A stretch of 64,000 bases of DNA from Choristoneura fumiferana (Eukaryota > Arthropoda > Insecta > Lepidoptera > Tortricidae): positions 8,481,302-8,545,301 of the forward strand of contig NC_133497.1 of NCBI RefSeq assembly GCF_025370935.1. Direction: 5' to 3'. The position numbers and the translations under genes are program-made. Positions within the stretch are counted from its first letter, which is position 1, and each line of letters begins with the position of its first letter. The notes beneath the pieces are model-generated. The model saw only the letters and a program-made list of their open reading frames with translations, had not been told where the DNA came from and searched no databases. This document shows positions 1-10,863 of this stretch, piece after piece.

Positions 1-690
1 AAAATCTAGGTACGACGAGCGAAGCGAGGAGTGGTTAGTATGAATTGTGACTACAACGCACGAGCCGAGCGAACGAAGCGAGCGTGCCGCGGCAGCGGCC
101 GGCGAAGTGCCAGAACCGATGTGGCGGTGTTTCATGATATGCCTAGGAATTTCATGATCTGGCGGATTTTACAATCGGCCGCCGACAGACATAAAGACTA
201 CGCATCAGCTACACTTTAACTTGGCCTTAAACCAGGAGACTTTATTCTTTGAAATTTTACACAGATTCTTCGGAGAGCCTTAGAAAACAAAACATAGTTA
301 CATATACCTAGTACTAGGTGTTAGTTAAATAACTAAACAGCCTTTTCCTATTTTAAGTTAGTTTATTGAATTTGTTTTCGAATACTTTAATTATTCCATA
401 AATTATTCGCAAGTTTTGCTAAGTCAGTTATTCTTCGTAATTTCTAACTCTACATTCGTAATTTGTTCTTGCGAGTGTATCGCCGTTTTTAGAAGAAAAC
501 AAAATTGTCAGAAATAGCCAGTATTAAATTTCTAAAGATACCTATTAATGGACATATGCGGCATTCTTAACTTTTAGACTGGGCACCGTGGCAAAAAGGA
601 TTTAAAAATAAACGTAACCTGCTTGAAAATATAGTGTAATCGATTCTACTCTCGATTTTGAACAAATTAAGTACATTCTGGTTTTCAGTT
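1..690. other. Non-coding AT-rich flank
   Basis: No gene is supported here. The first 130 bases are GC-rich and resemble a degenerate stretch at about 3090-3150 (both contain 'agcgtgc' followed by a GC-rich run and 'caaagcgcc' or 'cgaagtgcc'), so they are probably parts of one old repeat. The rest is AT-rich with no convincing coding frame on either strand. Confidence 0.5.
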
Positions 691-699
691 TAAGTATTG

Positions 700-702
700 A
701 CA

Positions 703-733
<31 letters not shown>

Positions 734-1290
734 CGGCTTTGCTCAGGGACTATCAATGCTAGAAAGCTGTAGTTTTACAAGAATATATAAACTATGCCGA
801 CAAAATGGTACAATAAAAAAATCAAAAACATTTTTTTAGGGTACCTCCCAATTCCCATAGACGTAAGGTGGGGGGTTTTTTTTTCTCATCCAACCCTATA
901 GTGTGGGGTATCGTTGGATAGGTCTTTTAAAGACAATTTTTCGATTTATTGATTTTTTTGCGTAATATTCAACTTTAAAGTGCAAATATTCATTAAAATG
1001 GAGCGTCCCCCCCCCCTCTAAAATCTAAACCGGTGGGTGGAAAAATTTGAAAAAAATTCAGGATGGTAGTAAGTATATCAAACTTTCAAGGAAAACTATA
1101 ACGGCTAAGTTTGCTTGAGAATTATTAGTAGTTTTACTCTTAAATAGCAGCCTAAGGTATAAAATATACCTAAACTTGGAAGATTCCGTATAAAATACGA
1201 AATCCTTAGAAAAATATTACTTAATTTTTTCGTAATGGCTACGGAACCCTATTTTAGGCGTGTCCGACACGCTTTGGCCGGTATTGTTAT
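700..1290 (+). repeat. Interspersed repeat with (TCTG)n end, family R1
   Basis: The block starts with a TCTG microsatellite, contains G- and C-runs, and ends near the palindromic phrase 'gcgtgtccgacacgc'. The same sequence occurs in reverse orientation at 32810-33500 and, truncated, at 25545-26050. The three copies show it is an interspersed element; its class is not clear from the sequence. Confidence 0.75.
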
Positions 1291-1521
1291 ATGTGTAAAG
1301 CCATCCATTTCGATAATTAATAAATGTAGTCAAAAAAGTCGATTCACCCGTTTAAATTGGCCTCAGATTGATGCAACACACTAAATCATTCAATTACGAC
1401 ATGCTGACAGTTATTTCCTAAGTTGATCAACCTTATACGGGGTTTTCATCACCTAATATGTGAGAAATATTCAAAATGAGACTTATATTTGTTGAATAGA
1501 ATTATTAATTTGGTTATTTAA

Positions 1522-1890
1522 GAGCGTTTATTCCTGCTGAGCTGGCAACGTTGCATTTTTGTTACTTTTTCTCGATCATTCCATAAAAATTGAATGAAAA
1601 TTAATAATGTTGTCTGAGAGAACACCTTCTTAATGTATAAGTTAATGTGTCTACTCCAATAATTATTCGTTATAGACTTTTATTTTCTTTAAAAACCGGT
1701 CATAAATACTAATTCGTTTTTAAAGAATATAAAAGTCTATCACGAATAATTATTGGAGTAGGCACATTAACTTATACATTAAGAAGGTGTTCTATCAGAA
1801 AACATTTTGAATTTTCATTCAATGTTTATGGAATAATCGAGAAAAACTAACAAAAATGCAACGTTGCCAGCTCAGCAGGTATAAACGCTC
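1522..1890. mobile_element. Long-inverted-repeat MITE flanked by TTAA
   Basis: Two arms of roughly 150 bases, starting 'gagcgttta' on the left and ending 'taaacgctc' on the right, are near-perfect reverse complements around a short AT-rich centre. TTAA tetranucleotides lie directly outside both ends (1518-1521 and 1891-1894), as expected for piggyBac-superfamily target duplication. There is no coding capacity, so it is a non-autonomous foldback element. Confidence 0.8.
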
Positions 1891-1934
1891 TTAAGGCCGT
1901 ATGGCTACAGCTACATCCTCATCTCAGCCGAAAA

Positions 1935-2115
1935 CAAATGCCTCTCCTTCCATCCCAGCCTATACACGTCCCACTGCTGGGCACAGGCCTCCTCTCAGAA
2001 CAAGAGGGCTTGGGCCATAGTTCCCACGCGGGCCCAGTGCGGATTGGGAACTTCACACGCACCATTGAATTGCTTCGCAGGTTTGTGCAGGTTTCCTCAC
2101 GATGTTTTCCTCTCT
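1935..2115 (-). mobile_element. SINE-A, 5'-truncated copy
   Basis: This matches the 3' body of the SINE-A copy at 10864-11175 in reverse orientation: the 'cccagcctata' tail, 'cccactgctgggcacag' and 'gtttcctcacgatgttttcc' are shared. The tRNA-like head is missing. Short open frames on both strands here are translations of the SINE. Confidence 0.8.
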
Positions 2116-2274
2116 CTCTTTGTTGCCTCTCCTTAGAATGCCACAAATGCCACAATGAACGACAGCTCTCCACTGTTGCCCGCAACTCTCACAATTTCGT
2201 CAGAGATGAGAATTGGTATTATCGTTCAAATTAATAAAAAAATAAAAGTATCGGTTTCCCACAGCTAAAAGGCT

Positions 2275-2400
2275 GGGCTACTATGAAACTCGAAACTCGA
2301 AGTTCGTATCGTACCGTCCCTCTCGCTCTCGTATTAAATAGTATAAGTGTCAGAGGGACAGTACGACACGAACTTCGAGTTTCGAGTTTCGTAGTAGCCC
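2275..2400. mobile_element. Palindromic MITE, family P (GGGCTACTA ends)
   Basis: A 126-base imperfect palindrome with ends 'gggctacta' and 'tagtagccc'. Related copies are at 5653-5780, 6238-6360, 9696-9815 and 13343-13451, and a half copy is at about 26170-26219. It has no coding capacity. Confidence 0.8.
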
Positions 2401-3406
2401 TGCTGTTGACTTTCCGTTCTGATTTATTTATACAGCGTAATATTTTGTTATGATTATGACCCTGACACTACTAAAAAATAATATTTAGACATTAATCAAT
2501 AATTAATGAAGTTGTCAATTGACTAATAAAGGTTAAGATAGAAAAAAACCTCCGAAGTGCGAGTTGAACTCGCGTGGAGAGGGTGCCGTACAATGCCAAA
2601 GTCAAATGTTTTCCTCTATTTTTTTAAATCCTCACTCATACACAGTAAGATGCGAGTTAAACCACTACTAGCGCTATCTAGTGGTGTTTTAGTGAACTAT
2701 TTTCCATAAGTGAACTTATTTTAGGTGGGTTCCCTTTATCTTGCATAATATCGATTGTCCGAAATACACTTATCGCATAACAGGTACCTCATATTTTTTT
2801 TTAACCGAATGATACTTTTGCATAATCATAATTAACTTTGCATAATTCAGTTCGAATAATAGTCATTTCTCAGAATATTAAATAACAGAACACTCTTATC
2901 GCCGAATATACTTCTGGAGAATATTAAATAGCAGAACATTAGTATCGCCGATTTTTATATGGCATAATGGCATAGCAAAATACTAGTTTGGACTATTGTA
3001 TTTTCACGGAATTTTAAATAGCGCTAACTTTAACATGGCGTAATGACATAGTTAAAGGAACTTACATCGACCATAAGAATGGGTTAAGATTAAAGTAAGA
3101 CCAACAAAGTAAGCGTGCTGTAACAGCAGCAGGCAAAGCGCCAGCAACAGAACAGCAGTTTTTCAATCTGTGGGTCGCGAGCCTCCGGGTGGTCGCGGAT
3201 GCCCCTTAAGGGGGTCGCGTATCTTTAAAATACTCTCACCGTTCTTGTGTTTGAGTATTCAATATTTGTATTATCAACGTAAGATAATACTAATTACTAT
3301 AAGTGGAGGTAAGCAGGGGGTCGCCAAATATTTTTCAAAAGCATCTTTTCTACGAGTAGTTTATAGAATATTGCTTATCCGTAACGGCAGTTGTAATTGG
3401 TTGCAG
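2401..3406. other. Intergenic / 5' region of the cuticle gene
   Basis: AT-rich sequence with no supported coding frame. A short first exon of the cuticular protein gene (5' UTR plus start codon and a few residues) probably lies here or further upstream, but no start/donor combination could be assigned. A frame that opens at 3170 and enters exon 2 passes through the intron and acceptor and is not taken as coding. Confidence 0.4.
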
Positions 3407-5152
3407 CTCCTGGCCTTGCTGAGCCTGGTGTCCTGTCAGAAGGATGACGAGATCCTCAGGAACGATTTCGAGGGCCCCAACGAGGACGGCTCCTACAAAT
3501 GGCCTTCCAGACACGTAAGTAACAGTTGCAAAGAAGCAGTGATGGCGTATAGGGGGGCAGAGGGGGCGATCCGCCCGTACCAGCATCAAAGAGGGTGCCA
3601 AATTCTGCATGACGTGTTATACGAAGAAGTAAAAACATTACACAGAAAATACAATCATATACGCTAAGAGCTAAATACTACTAAATAATAAATCTACTAA
3701 CTAACTTAAATAATATTTTTATATTTTAAAAAAGACCGCCTCGAATCGTTCCTGGCGCTTGTATATATATGTATATATTTAATATATAATATGTATATAT
3801 TTAATAGTATATTTGTAGATTAGTAGATTGTATAGCAATGCCAGCAGGAAGGGAAGGGTTAAGGGAAATAAATGTATTATTTCAGTGTTTTTTTTTCTGT
3901 GGCAAAAATAATTCGAAGTCTTCTATTATTTTTGAGAGATGACGACGACGGGGCGGTATTTTTTTTACATATAACTGACCGTGATTGATCCCTATCTCAC
4001 CATGTTAAGTTCATATAAGGCCAAAGGTGTATCTCACTGGTTCAGTAACAGCATATAGGCTGTTCGTTCACTCTAATCCACCCCGTGTTACGCTGCCACT
4101 GCAAACAAGGGCGTTACTATCTACTAAAAACCTAATATCTATAAACATACTTTTATAAAAAATACCTTTTTTTTAATATGACTTTTTTATGGAATAAACT
4201 AGCGTTTGTTTACCGGCTGCGGTTTTAAATTCCAGGATTTGGCTTAATGCCCATAGAAATTCCCAAAATTTTGGACTATATCGTGGTCTTCTATATTGAC
4301 GGTGCACTAAAAACAACTAGATACTTATGCAAAAACCCTAAAACTAGATTATGATAACAATCCAAAAATAATACTTGACCAAAGAACTGCTTGCCTGATA
4401 ATTTAAATAATAATAATAATATTTATCAATGACCTATCGGAATTAACGGAAAACCATCGTTGGTCTGGTCCGGATAGCCAACTGTAAGCTGAATGGGGGG
4501 GGGGGGGGGGGCCGCTTCGCGATTCCGCAAAAACTTGCTTTTTTATATTGTCCATGTGTAGTGTAAATTCCGAGTAAATATTTTCTGTTCTAAAATAGCA
4601 TTGTTTTAATTCCAGAGGGCGGCATCTACCACGAGCAGCGCGGCTCGCTGCAGGGCTCCAACAGCGGCGCGGAGCCCGCGCTCGTGGTCGAGGGACAATA
4701 CCAGTACACCGCCCCCGACGGACAGGTGAGACGAACAATGAATACTACTCGTAAACTGTAAAATAAAAGCACTCGCCCAAAACACTTCTGTATTTTTGAC
4801 TTAATTTGCAAAAAAGCCGTCGGTAATTATTTTATTGAATCGAGCGTTACTTGGCGGAGGTCCATATCAATTTAACAATAAAAATAATTAATTATCAATT
4901 TACAATTAGATACAAACTTGAATACACAATATCTTAAACTATATTGAAAAATATTTTTTTTAAACGACCGCTTATTGTCATTAGCTAATTCCCCATTCTT
5001 TCCAGGTCATAAACGTTGTCTACAAAGCGGACGAAAACGGCGGTTTCCAGGCGACCGGTGACCACATCCCCACCCCGCCCCCCATCCCTCTGGCGATCCA
5101 GCGCGCCCTCGCCTACCTCGCGACTAAACCGCCATCTGAGAACGACTACTAG
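3407..5152 (+). CDS. RR-1-type cuticular protein (first exon not found; frame break in exon 2)
   Basis: Exons 3407-3514, 4616-4725 and 5006-5152 (TAG), with GT/AG borders. Exon 2 encodes the hydrophobic end of a signal peptide (LLALLSLVSC) followed by a short acidic stretch ending DGSYKW. Exons 3 and 4 carry the Rebers-Riddiford chitin-binding region: QYQYTAPDGQ, VYKADENGGF, then TGDHIPTPPPIP, typical of RR-1 proteins of soft cuticle. The product would be secreted into the cuticle and bind chitin. The first exon, with the initiator Met, must lie upstream and was not located. After YKW (about 3502) the frame that fits exon 3 is off by one base, as if one G of a GG/GC run were missing, so as printed the exon 2-3 junction shifts frame. 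This may be a real null allele or a consensus error. RR-domain identity is confident; intactness is not. Confidence 0.82.
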
Positions 5153-5212
5153 ACTTATATACAAAACCCGACTGTATAATCATAAAACCCGAGTAAATAA
5201 TCTTAAGTAAAG

Positions 5213-5460
5213 AAGTTTTCAGGTGACCGGCAACCACATCCCCACTCCGCCTCCCATTCTTCTGGCGGTGCCCTCGCCTACCTCTCGACTCAACCGTCAC
5301 CTGAAAATGACTACTAGACTTTAATACAAAACCCGACTGTATAATCTTAAAACCCGAGTGAATTATCGTATAATGGCAGTTTCCAAGCAACCGTAGACCA
5401 CATCCCCACTCCACGTCGCATTCCTCTGGAGATCCAGCGCGCCCTCGTCTACCTACTCGT
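5213..5460 (+). pseudogene. Two decayed tandem copies of the cuticle gene's last exon
   Basis: About 5216-5314 repeats the end of the last exon ('ttttcaggtgaccgg', 'cacatccccactccgcc', then a TAG), with a deletion that shifts the frame. About 5374-5455 repeats it again more divergently ('ggcagtttccaagcaacc', 'cacatccccactcc', 'gatccagcgcgccctcg'). Each is preceded by the same 'aaaacccga' spacer that follows the true stop codon. The copies lie roughly 160 bases apart and do not continue an open RR frame. Confidence 0.75.
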
Positions 5461-5590
5461 CTACTTTCAGAATAAGAGGCTTGGGCCGTGTTCACACGCG
5501 GATCAGTGCGGATTGGGAACACCATTGAATCTCTTCGTAGGTGTGTGCAAGGTGCAAGATTCCTAACAATGTTTTCCTTCACCATATCAT
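5460..5590 (-). mobile_element. SINE-A fragment
   Basis: Reverse-orientation fragment of the SINE-A body ('gaataagaggcttgggccg', 'gtgcggattgggaac', 'caatgttttccttcacc') joined to the last decayed cuticle exon copy. Head and tail are missing. Confidence 0.65.
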
Positions 5591-5652
5591 CATGGTAAAA
5601 CCCGACCGCATGATTTAAAAACCCGAATAAGTAATGACAATCTGGACCAGCG

Positions 5653-5780
5653 GGGCTACTACGAAATTCGAAAATCTAAGTTCGTGTCGTTCCATGCCTC
5701 TGACACTTAAACTATTTAATATCGAGAATGAGAGGGATGGTACGATACGAATTTCGATTTTCGAATTTCTGAGTAGGCCC
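5653..5780. mobile_element. Palindromic MITE, family P
   Basis: Starts 'gggctactacgaa' and ends in a diverged form of the reverse complement, with the typical 'gagagggatggtacgatacg' right arm. Same family as 2275-2400. Confidence 0.75.
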
Positions 5781-6237
5781 TCTGTCTCACCCTATATTAA
5801 GTTGCTGTTGTTTTACCGCCATCTAGATAACAAGACATAAAACTACAAAAACCCGACTGCATAATTAATTAAACATAATATTTTTTTATTCGAAAATATG
5901 CTCATGACAGTACAAACATATTTTTAAAGTTAGATTTATTTTTTTATTGTAAATAGGTATAAATAGTTTTAATAATAAGGTATTTGTTAATAAAATAAAT
6001 GATTGAATTAATGTTGTTTTATTTGTGATTTGTTTACCTACGTAATTATTTGTAGATAACTATTTCAGTACCAGGGACAATCACGCTAACACAAGGACTA
6101 TTTATAGGTAGTAAATGGTAGTAATTACATCCATGTTACAGCCGTGGTCACGTTTAGACTTTGGACTTGGAGTCTACTCGTGACCACAGCCACTGCAATG
6201 TGGACAAAACGTCAAACTCCTGCTAGCGTAAAATACC

Positions 6238-6360
6238 TGGCCCTATTCTACGAAGAGCAAAATTCGAACTTCGTATCTTGCCGTCTCGCTGACGGTTATA
6301 TTATTTAATACGAGTGTGAGAGGGACGGTGCGATATTAACATCGAATTTCGTAGTAGCCC
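6238..6360. mobile_element. Palindromic MITE, family P (diverged)
   Basis: The left arm is diverged ('ctattctacgaagagc'). The right arm 'tcgaatttcgtagtagccc' is well kept, with the central 'tatttaatacgag' typical of the family. Confidence 0.65.
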
Positions 6361-6784
6361 CCTTGGTACTGAAATAGTAATAATGAGTGAAGTTCACGAA
6401 AGTTTACATATTACCTAGGTATTATAATATTTGCACGTGTTGTTAGTGGGTTTGTCCACCCATGCGGGAAAACCTCGCAACTCCCTATTTCCCCGAACGG
6501 CTATTCGTCAAGAGATGGCGCCACAAATTACCTTTTCCCAGAGATGAGAGTGATGAGACCCTAAAGAGAATTTAACTTGTTACGTGATCTCTAAAGAAAA
6601 CTTTACTTACCCTAACGTAATGCGGTGTAATACAGTAAAAATTGGTAGGTAAGTTTCATAGATTAAGGAAGATAAAGGTCATAAGGCAAAGCCTGAATCT
6701 AGGCACATTTTATTGGTACAAATAGACAACGAGGACCATAGCGACATGACAAGTTTCTAATGCGAGGTAATGAAATTAAAAAGG

Positions 6785-7060
6785 AAATTAAATTGTAAAT
6801 ACAAACTGAAATATAAGACCATCACTGGGAATCGAACTCAGGTCCTCGGTAATCCGTACCGCGTGCTATACCGCTACACACTGATGGTCAACGGTACCGA
6901 CACGAATTTCCCTATGCACCTCATATCTCAGCTTGTGTTTCTCAGTTTGTGTTTTGTGCTATATTTCAGTTTGTATTTACAATTTCGTTTTACGGGATGA
7001 CCGTAAAAGTAAAAATTTGGAATTGAAATAAAAAATACAAAAAATTCCAAAAAACCAATC
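6785..7060 (-). mobile_element. SINE-B copy (tRNA-like)
   Basis: Read on the minus strand, the segment around 6825-6890 has a tRNA-like A box and a B-box-like 'ggttcgattcc' variant. It is followed by the family-specific body with 'tttacgggatgaccgtaaaa' and 'ttggaattgaaat'. Related copies are at 16600-17010, 25752-25945, 29790-29895, 40417-40770 and 59150-59575. The open frames here are SINE translations. Confidence 0.7.
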
Positions 7061-7578
7061 TTAAGGAAATTAAATATTCTTTGTGAGATTCTTTGGCTAT
7101 CTGTAAACAATAATTTCAAGCAATGGAACGTTAATAGGGATGTACAAAACCGTCTAAACCGTAACTTTCAAAGAATTACGCTACTTGCAATAACAAAACG
7201 CTAAAATTCAAAGCTGCCATATAAAAAACTCACAAGCCCCTAAAACTTAGGGTAAATGTGCTTCGACCATATAAAGAAATTCGTTTTTAACGACACAATA
7301 TTTTTTTTATAACTTGTGTTAAGTCAAATAATACAATAAATAGCAAATGTAGTCGCATTTTGCATAAATTATTAAGTAGTGAATATTTTTAGTATTTCAT
7401 TTCGCTTATTCTTTCTGGGAAGTGGTCGTCTTTAAACGGTATCACTGACTGTCAAACTGACGTTACCCTTTGTTTGGTTCGTTGCTTCGTTCGTTCGTTG
7501 GTCAGTTATTGTTTGAAAACGTGAATGCAAATTAAGAAATTGTTTAATTAATCTTTTTTTTTACCTTAATATATCAAA

Positions 7579-10572
7579 ATGAGTGTCGAAGAGAATCCCT
7601 TGTACTTAGATATATGTCACCAACTAGACGCGTTTTGTAAACGCGTCGAAGGTAAAAACCTTACCTTGCCTTAACTTTTTCCTTGTATTTTAAAGGTTTA
7701 AAAATCTACTTACTATATTATTTTTATAGATAAAGTAGACAAGGATCAGCAACAGCTAAAAGCACGTAAGAAAAACACTGAACTTGAAGAGAAATTAGCA
7801 CAAGAAATTAAGAAAAATGTGAGTTGGGCCAACCGTTGTTTATACTATATATAAGTATATTTCATACTTGTGCTTTTGATCTTGACTAAATTGAGATATA
7901 CTGGTAAGTTTTTGGTATTTACAGATCTATAATACTTTATTAAGAAATATTAAGAAAATACAAAATATCCATAGGACTACTATTAAATTAAAATAACTAA
8001 AACTATAGGCAAACCGCATAACTGAGTCCTCGCCTGCGCGGTACAGGGCGCGGGGGTAGGACGATAAAGGAGACTGAAGGAGGTGCGGGCGGCGCGGGAA
8101 TGAGCTGTGCTAAGAAGCACCTGCCACCCGCACCTCCTTCAGTCTCCTTTGTCGTCCTACTCCCGCGCCCCTGTACCGCGCAGGCGAGGACTCAGTTACG
8201 CGGTTTGCCTATAAAACTTTAACAGATCTATTGAATTGTTTTTCCCATCCTATTTTGTGGGATAAGTTCATATTTGTGTCGCTTTCTTAATTAGCTTCTG
8301 TGAGCTAGATGAGAGAGCAAGATAAATACAAAGTTTTCCGACAAAATACGATGGCAAAGACATTGTTTGAAGGCATAATGTTCCTTTTTCAGATACTAAA
8401 GTCGTTCTTTCATCCATATTTTTGTTTGACTTTCTTTGGGTAGCAGAGAAGCAAGGCAAAATATTGTTATTCAGTATACATTGTCCATATTACCAGATGG
8501 AGTTGACTCAGCAGCTGTCAGAGCTGTCAAGCCGGTGCTCAGAGCTGGACAGACTCTGCGCCATGTTCCCGGCGCAGCTCACTATCTCGGACAATGACCA
8601 GGCCCGTCTTGATAAAGCCAAGTTAGTATTAAGAATAAGGCATAATTATGGTTTTAAAGCATTTTGCTGACATTTTTTCGCATTTGTGTCATATATTGCA
8701 TAATTCCTCAATAGCATATTATATGTGTGACCCCTTCTATATATTATCTGCATATAATGTAAGGCAGGGGTGGCCAACTTGATTAGACTGACGAAACCCT
8801 GTGCAATCTACCAATTACATATTTCTTGAAATCTTAAATGAAACAGTATAGTTCATGTTTTATATTTTTTGCCTTGTCAGGACGGACTGGACTGTTTGTG
8901 ACACAAAAATAAAACAATAGGCTAGTGTCTTAAAAAATTATAATAAGATCAGTCAGATTAACAAAAAATACTAGACACATCTTTATCATTTTTTGTTCAA
9001 TTGACAAAAAACAAAATAGGCATCCAATATACTCACACACACACATACTGAAATCAATTGTTTTATTGTTTTTTTTACAATTGTTTTATTGTTGAATGAA
9101 TTTTATTTCTCCAGCTGACATTTTTCTTTTCTTTTAATTATTCTGATGTACTGAAATTTTTAACTTTTGACTTTAATTTAAATCTGAACTTTAAATTGTG
9201 AGCTTTAAATGCAATTATCAAATATTTAATAATAATGGACATTCTAATTTTATTTTTTACTTATTTTAGTGTTTTAATTATTCATTCTGAAATTCTAATA
9301 GCTATGACGGAATTTTTTAACATTATGTATTAAGTGTTTTTGCCAAATAAATAAATAATTAAAAAATAAATAAAAATAAATAAGAATATTTTCTGATAAT
9401 CAAACTGAGACTAAATAGACTACTTTTTTTTATCCTTGGTAAATCTACCCAATTCTATAGAGTAGACCAACAGAAATTTCATTTTGTATGGGACCCATAT
9501 TATATTTGGGTCAGCTAACATGTGTGGTATTTATCGAGTTTTATGATTGCTGCTACTGTTATTATTTACAGGGCGAGGTATGAAATAGCTAAGGAGCTGA
9601 CGGGCGTCCGGTTTGATTACAGCGCGCCCCCTACCGTCGCCAAAGGCTGTATCCTTTACAATGTGCTTGCCTCTGCATCTCCGCCTCCGCTGCAAGCCCT
9701 ATACTACAAAGTGCAAAATTCGAAGTTCGCATCTTGCCGTCCTGCTGACGCTTATTTATTTAATACGAGAGTGAGAGGGATGGTACGATACGAACTTCGA
9801 TTATCGTAGTAGCCCCTCAGGAGTCCCGTCCCATAGGAATTTCAATAAACCCATCCTTATAGTGTAGAACACAAAAGTTTTGTCAATGAACTGAGACAAT
9901 TACTTTGGCTAAACCGCGACCTTATGATAGCTACGTTTATGCGAGAAATGTGTGTTCATCAAGTTTCTCCACCTTGGTACTGTAAGAACACACACATATC
10001 ACAAAAATCATCTATCACCACTGACTGAGAACTTGACTATAAAGTTTGAGGTCCCGGGTTCAATCCCCAGCCAAGGCAAATATTTGTATGAATAATATGA
10101 ATGTTTGTTCTCGGGTCTTGAATGTTTAATATGTATTTAAGCATGTATTTATCTATATAAGTATGTTTATCCGTTGTCTAGTACCCATAGTACAAGTTTT
10201 GCTTAGTTTGGGACTAGGTTATATGATATTTATTTTTTTATAATAGAGTGAATATTCCGTCTGATATTTTTGGCCACCTTGGCCGTTCCGACCGAAATAT
10301 CTCATGGCGATTGTATATGAGCTAGGATGATGATGATGATGATGATGAAATGAATTAAGTATTTGTTGTAAATAATTTAAAGACATATAAAAAGCCTCTT
10401 GTGTAATATATTTCCTTAGCACTTCCCAGTCGTCAAGAGCGAATCCCGCAAGCTGCTGCAACCCTTCAGTCTCCCCGGAGACGCCAGCGCCGCCCTGTGG
10501 GCGCTCGCGGCGACAGTGGCGGCGCCCGAGTGGCGGCTTGGGGACAAAGAGAACTGCGCGCCCACCAACTGA
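7579..10572 (+). CDS. Spc24: Spc24-like kinetochore protein
   Basis: Five exons: 7579-7651, 7730-7818, 8497-8621, 9572-9648 and 10430-10572 (TGA). The spliced length of 507 bases closes in frame at 168 residues. Residues about 25-95 are heptad-like and charged, a coiled coil (KVDKDQQQLK, ELEEKLAQEIKK, then leucine-rich ELTQQLSELSS). The C-terminal part, with FDYSAPPTVAKGF, then LLQPF and ALWAL, follows the pattern of the Spc24 globular domain (a W/F-DYS segment, KG-hydrophobic, and an LW near the end). In the Ndc80 complex Spc24 pairs with Spc25 and links microtubule-binding Ndc80/Nuf2 to the inner kinetochore. The exon 5 acceptor was chosen at 'cttcccag' (10422-10429) because it restores phase and gives KGFVKSES; an AG nine bases upstream would break the frame. 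The start ATG is preceded by 'caaa'. The assignment rests on pattern and length, not an alignment. Confidence 0.72.
8005..8213. repeat. GC-rich foldback in the second Spc24 intron
   Basis: Two arms of about 90 bases are near-perfect reverse complements (left starts 'ataggcaaaccgc', right ends 'gcggtttgcctat') around a small loop near 8097-8125. The arms are strongly GC-rich ('gcgcggtacagggcgcg') in an AT-rich intron. There is no coding frame. It could be a MITE or a transcribed hairpin; no other copy was seen in the window. Confidence 0.85.
8650..9540. other. Third intron of the Spc24-like gene, AT-rich
   Basis: AT-rich intronic sequence with a short CA repeat near 9031-9045 and A/T-rich low-complexity runs near 9340-9390. 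No coding frame or recognised element was found. Confidence 0.5.
9696..9815. mobile_element. Palindromic MITE, family P, beside a splice donor
   Basis: Family P copy ('ttcgaagttcgcat' left, 'gaacttcgattatcgtagtagccc' right). It begins about 48 bases after the exon 4 donor of the Spc24-like gene at 9649. Confidence 0.7.
10021..10245 (+). mobile_element. SINE-C copy (tRNA-like head)
   Basis: The B-box-like 'gggttcaatcccc' is followed by the family body 'tatttgtatgaat', 'tgttctcgggtcttg', 'tatgtttatccgttg' and 'tttgggactaggt'. Copies at 55722-55950 and 56090-56345 keep more of the head. It lies in the last intron of the Spc24-like gene; a (GAT)n tract follows at 10327-10347. Confidence 0.75.
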
Positions 10573-10863
10573 AGAATTACTGGCAAATTAGGGAAAATCT
10601 TAGGCTGCTCGCCCACTGGAGTGGAGCGAGGGGGTAAATGCGAAGCGGATTTGCGGACTGTGTCTGTCCATAGGCGCGATGCTAGATAGCGGAGCGTAGC
10701 GAGAAAGGGGTCATTCAAGTATTACATGAGCAGAATTTTAGTCATTTTAACCCCCCCACCCTTTTGTCAGCAAAAGTCACCAAAACTCTCCATGCTCCAT
10801 CCCCCCCATGCTTACGTAAACATTGGTATATATATTTTTAAATCTATACAGGTCTATTCAGGA

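Noticed and set aside
3170..3667. 165-codon frame as a full gene
   Set aside because: It reads through an intron, the acceptor at 3406 and the donor at 3515; only 3407-3514 is exonic.
10321..10347. Histidine-rich peptide on the minus strand
   Set aside because: Product of a (GAT)n microsatellite near a SINE, not a coding signal.
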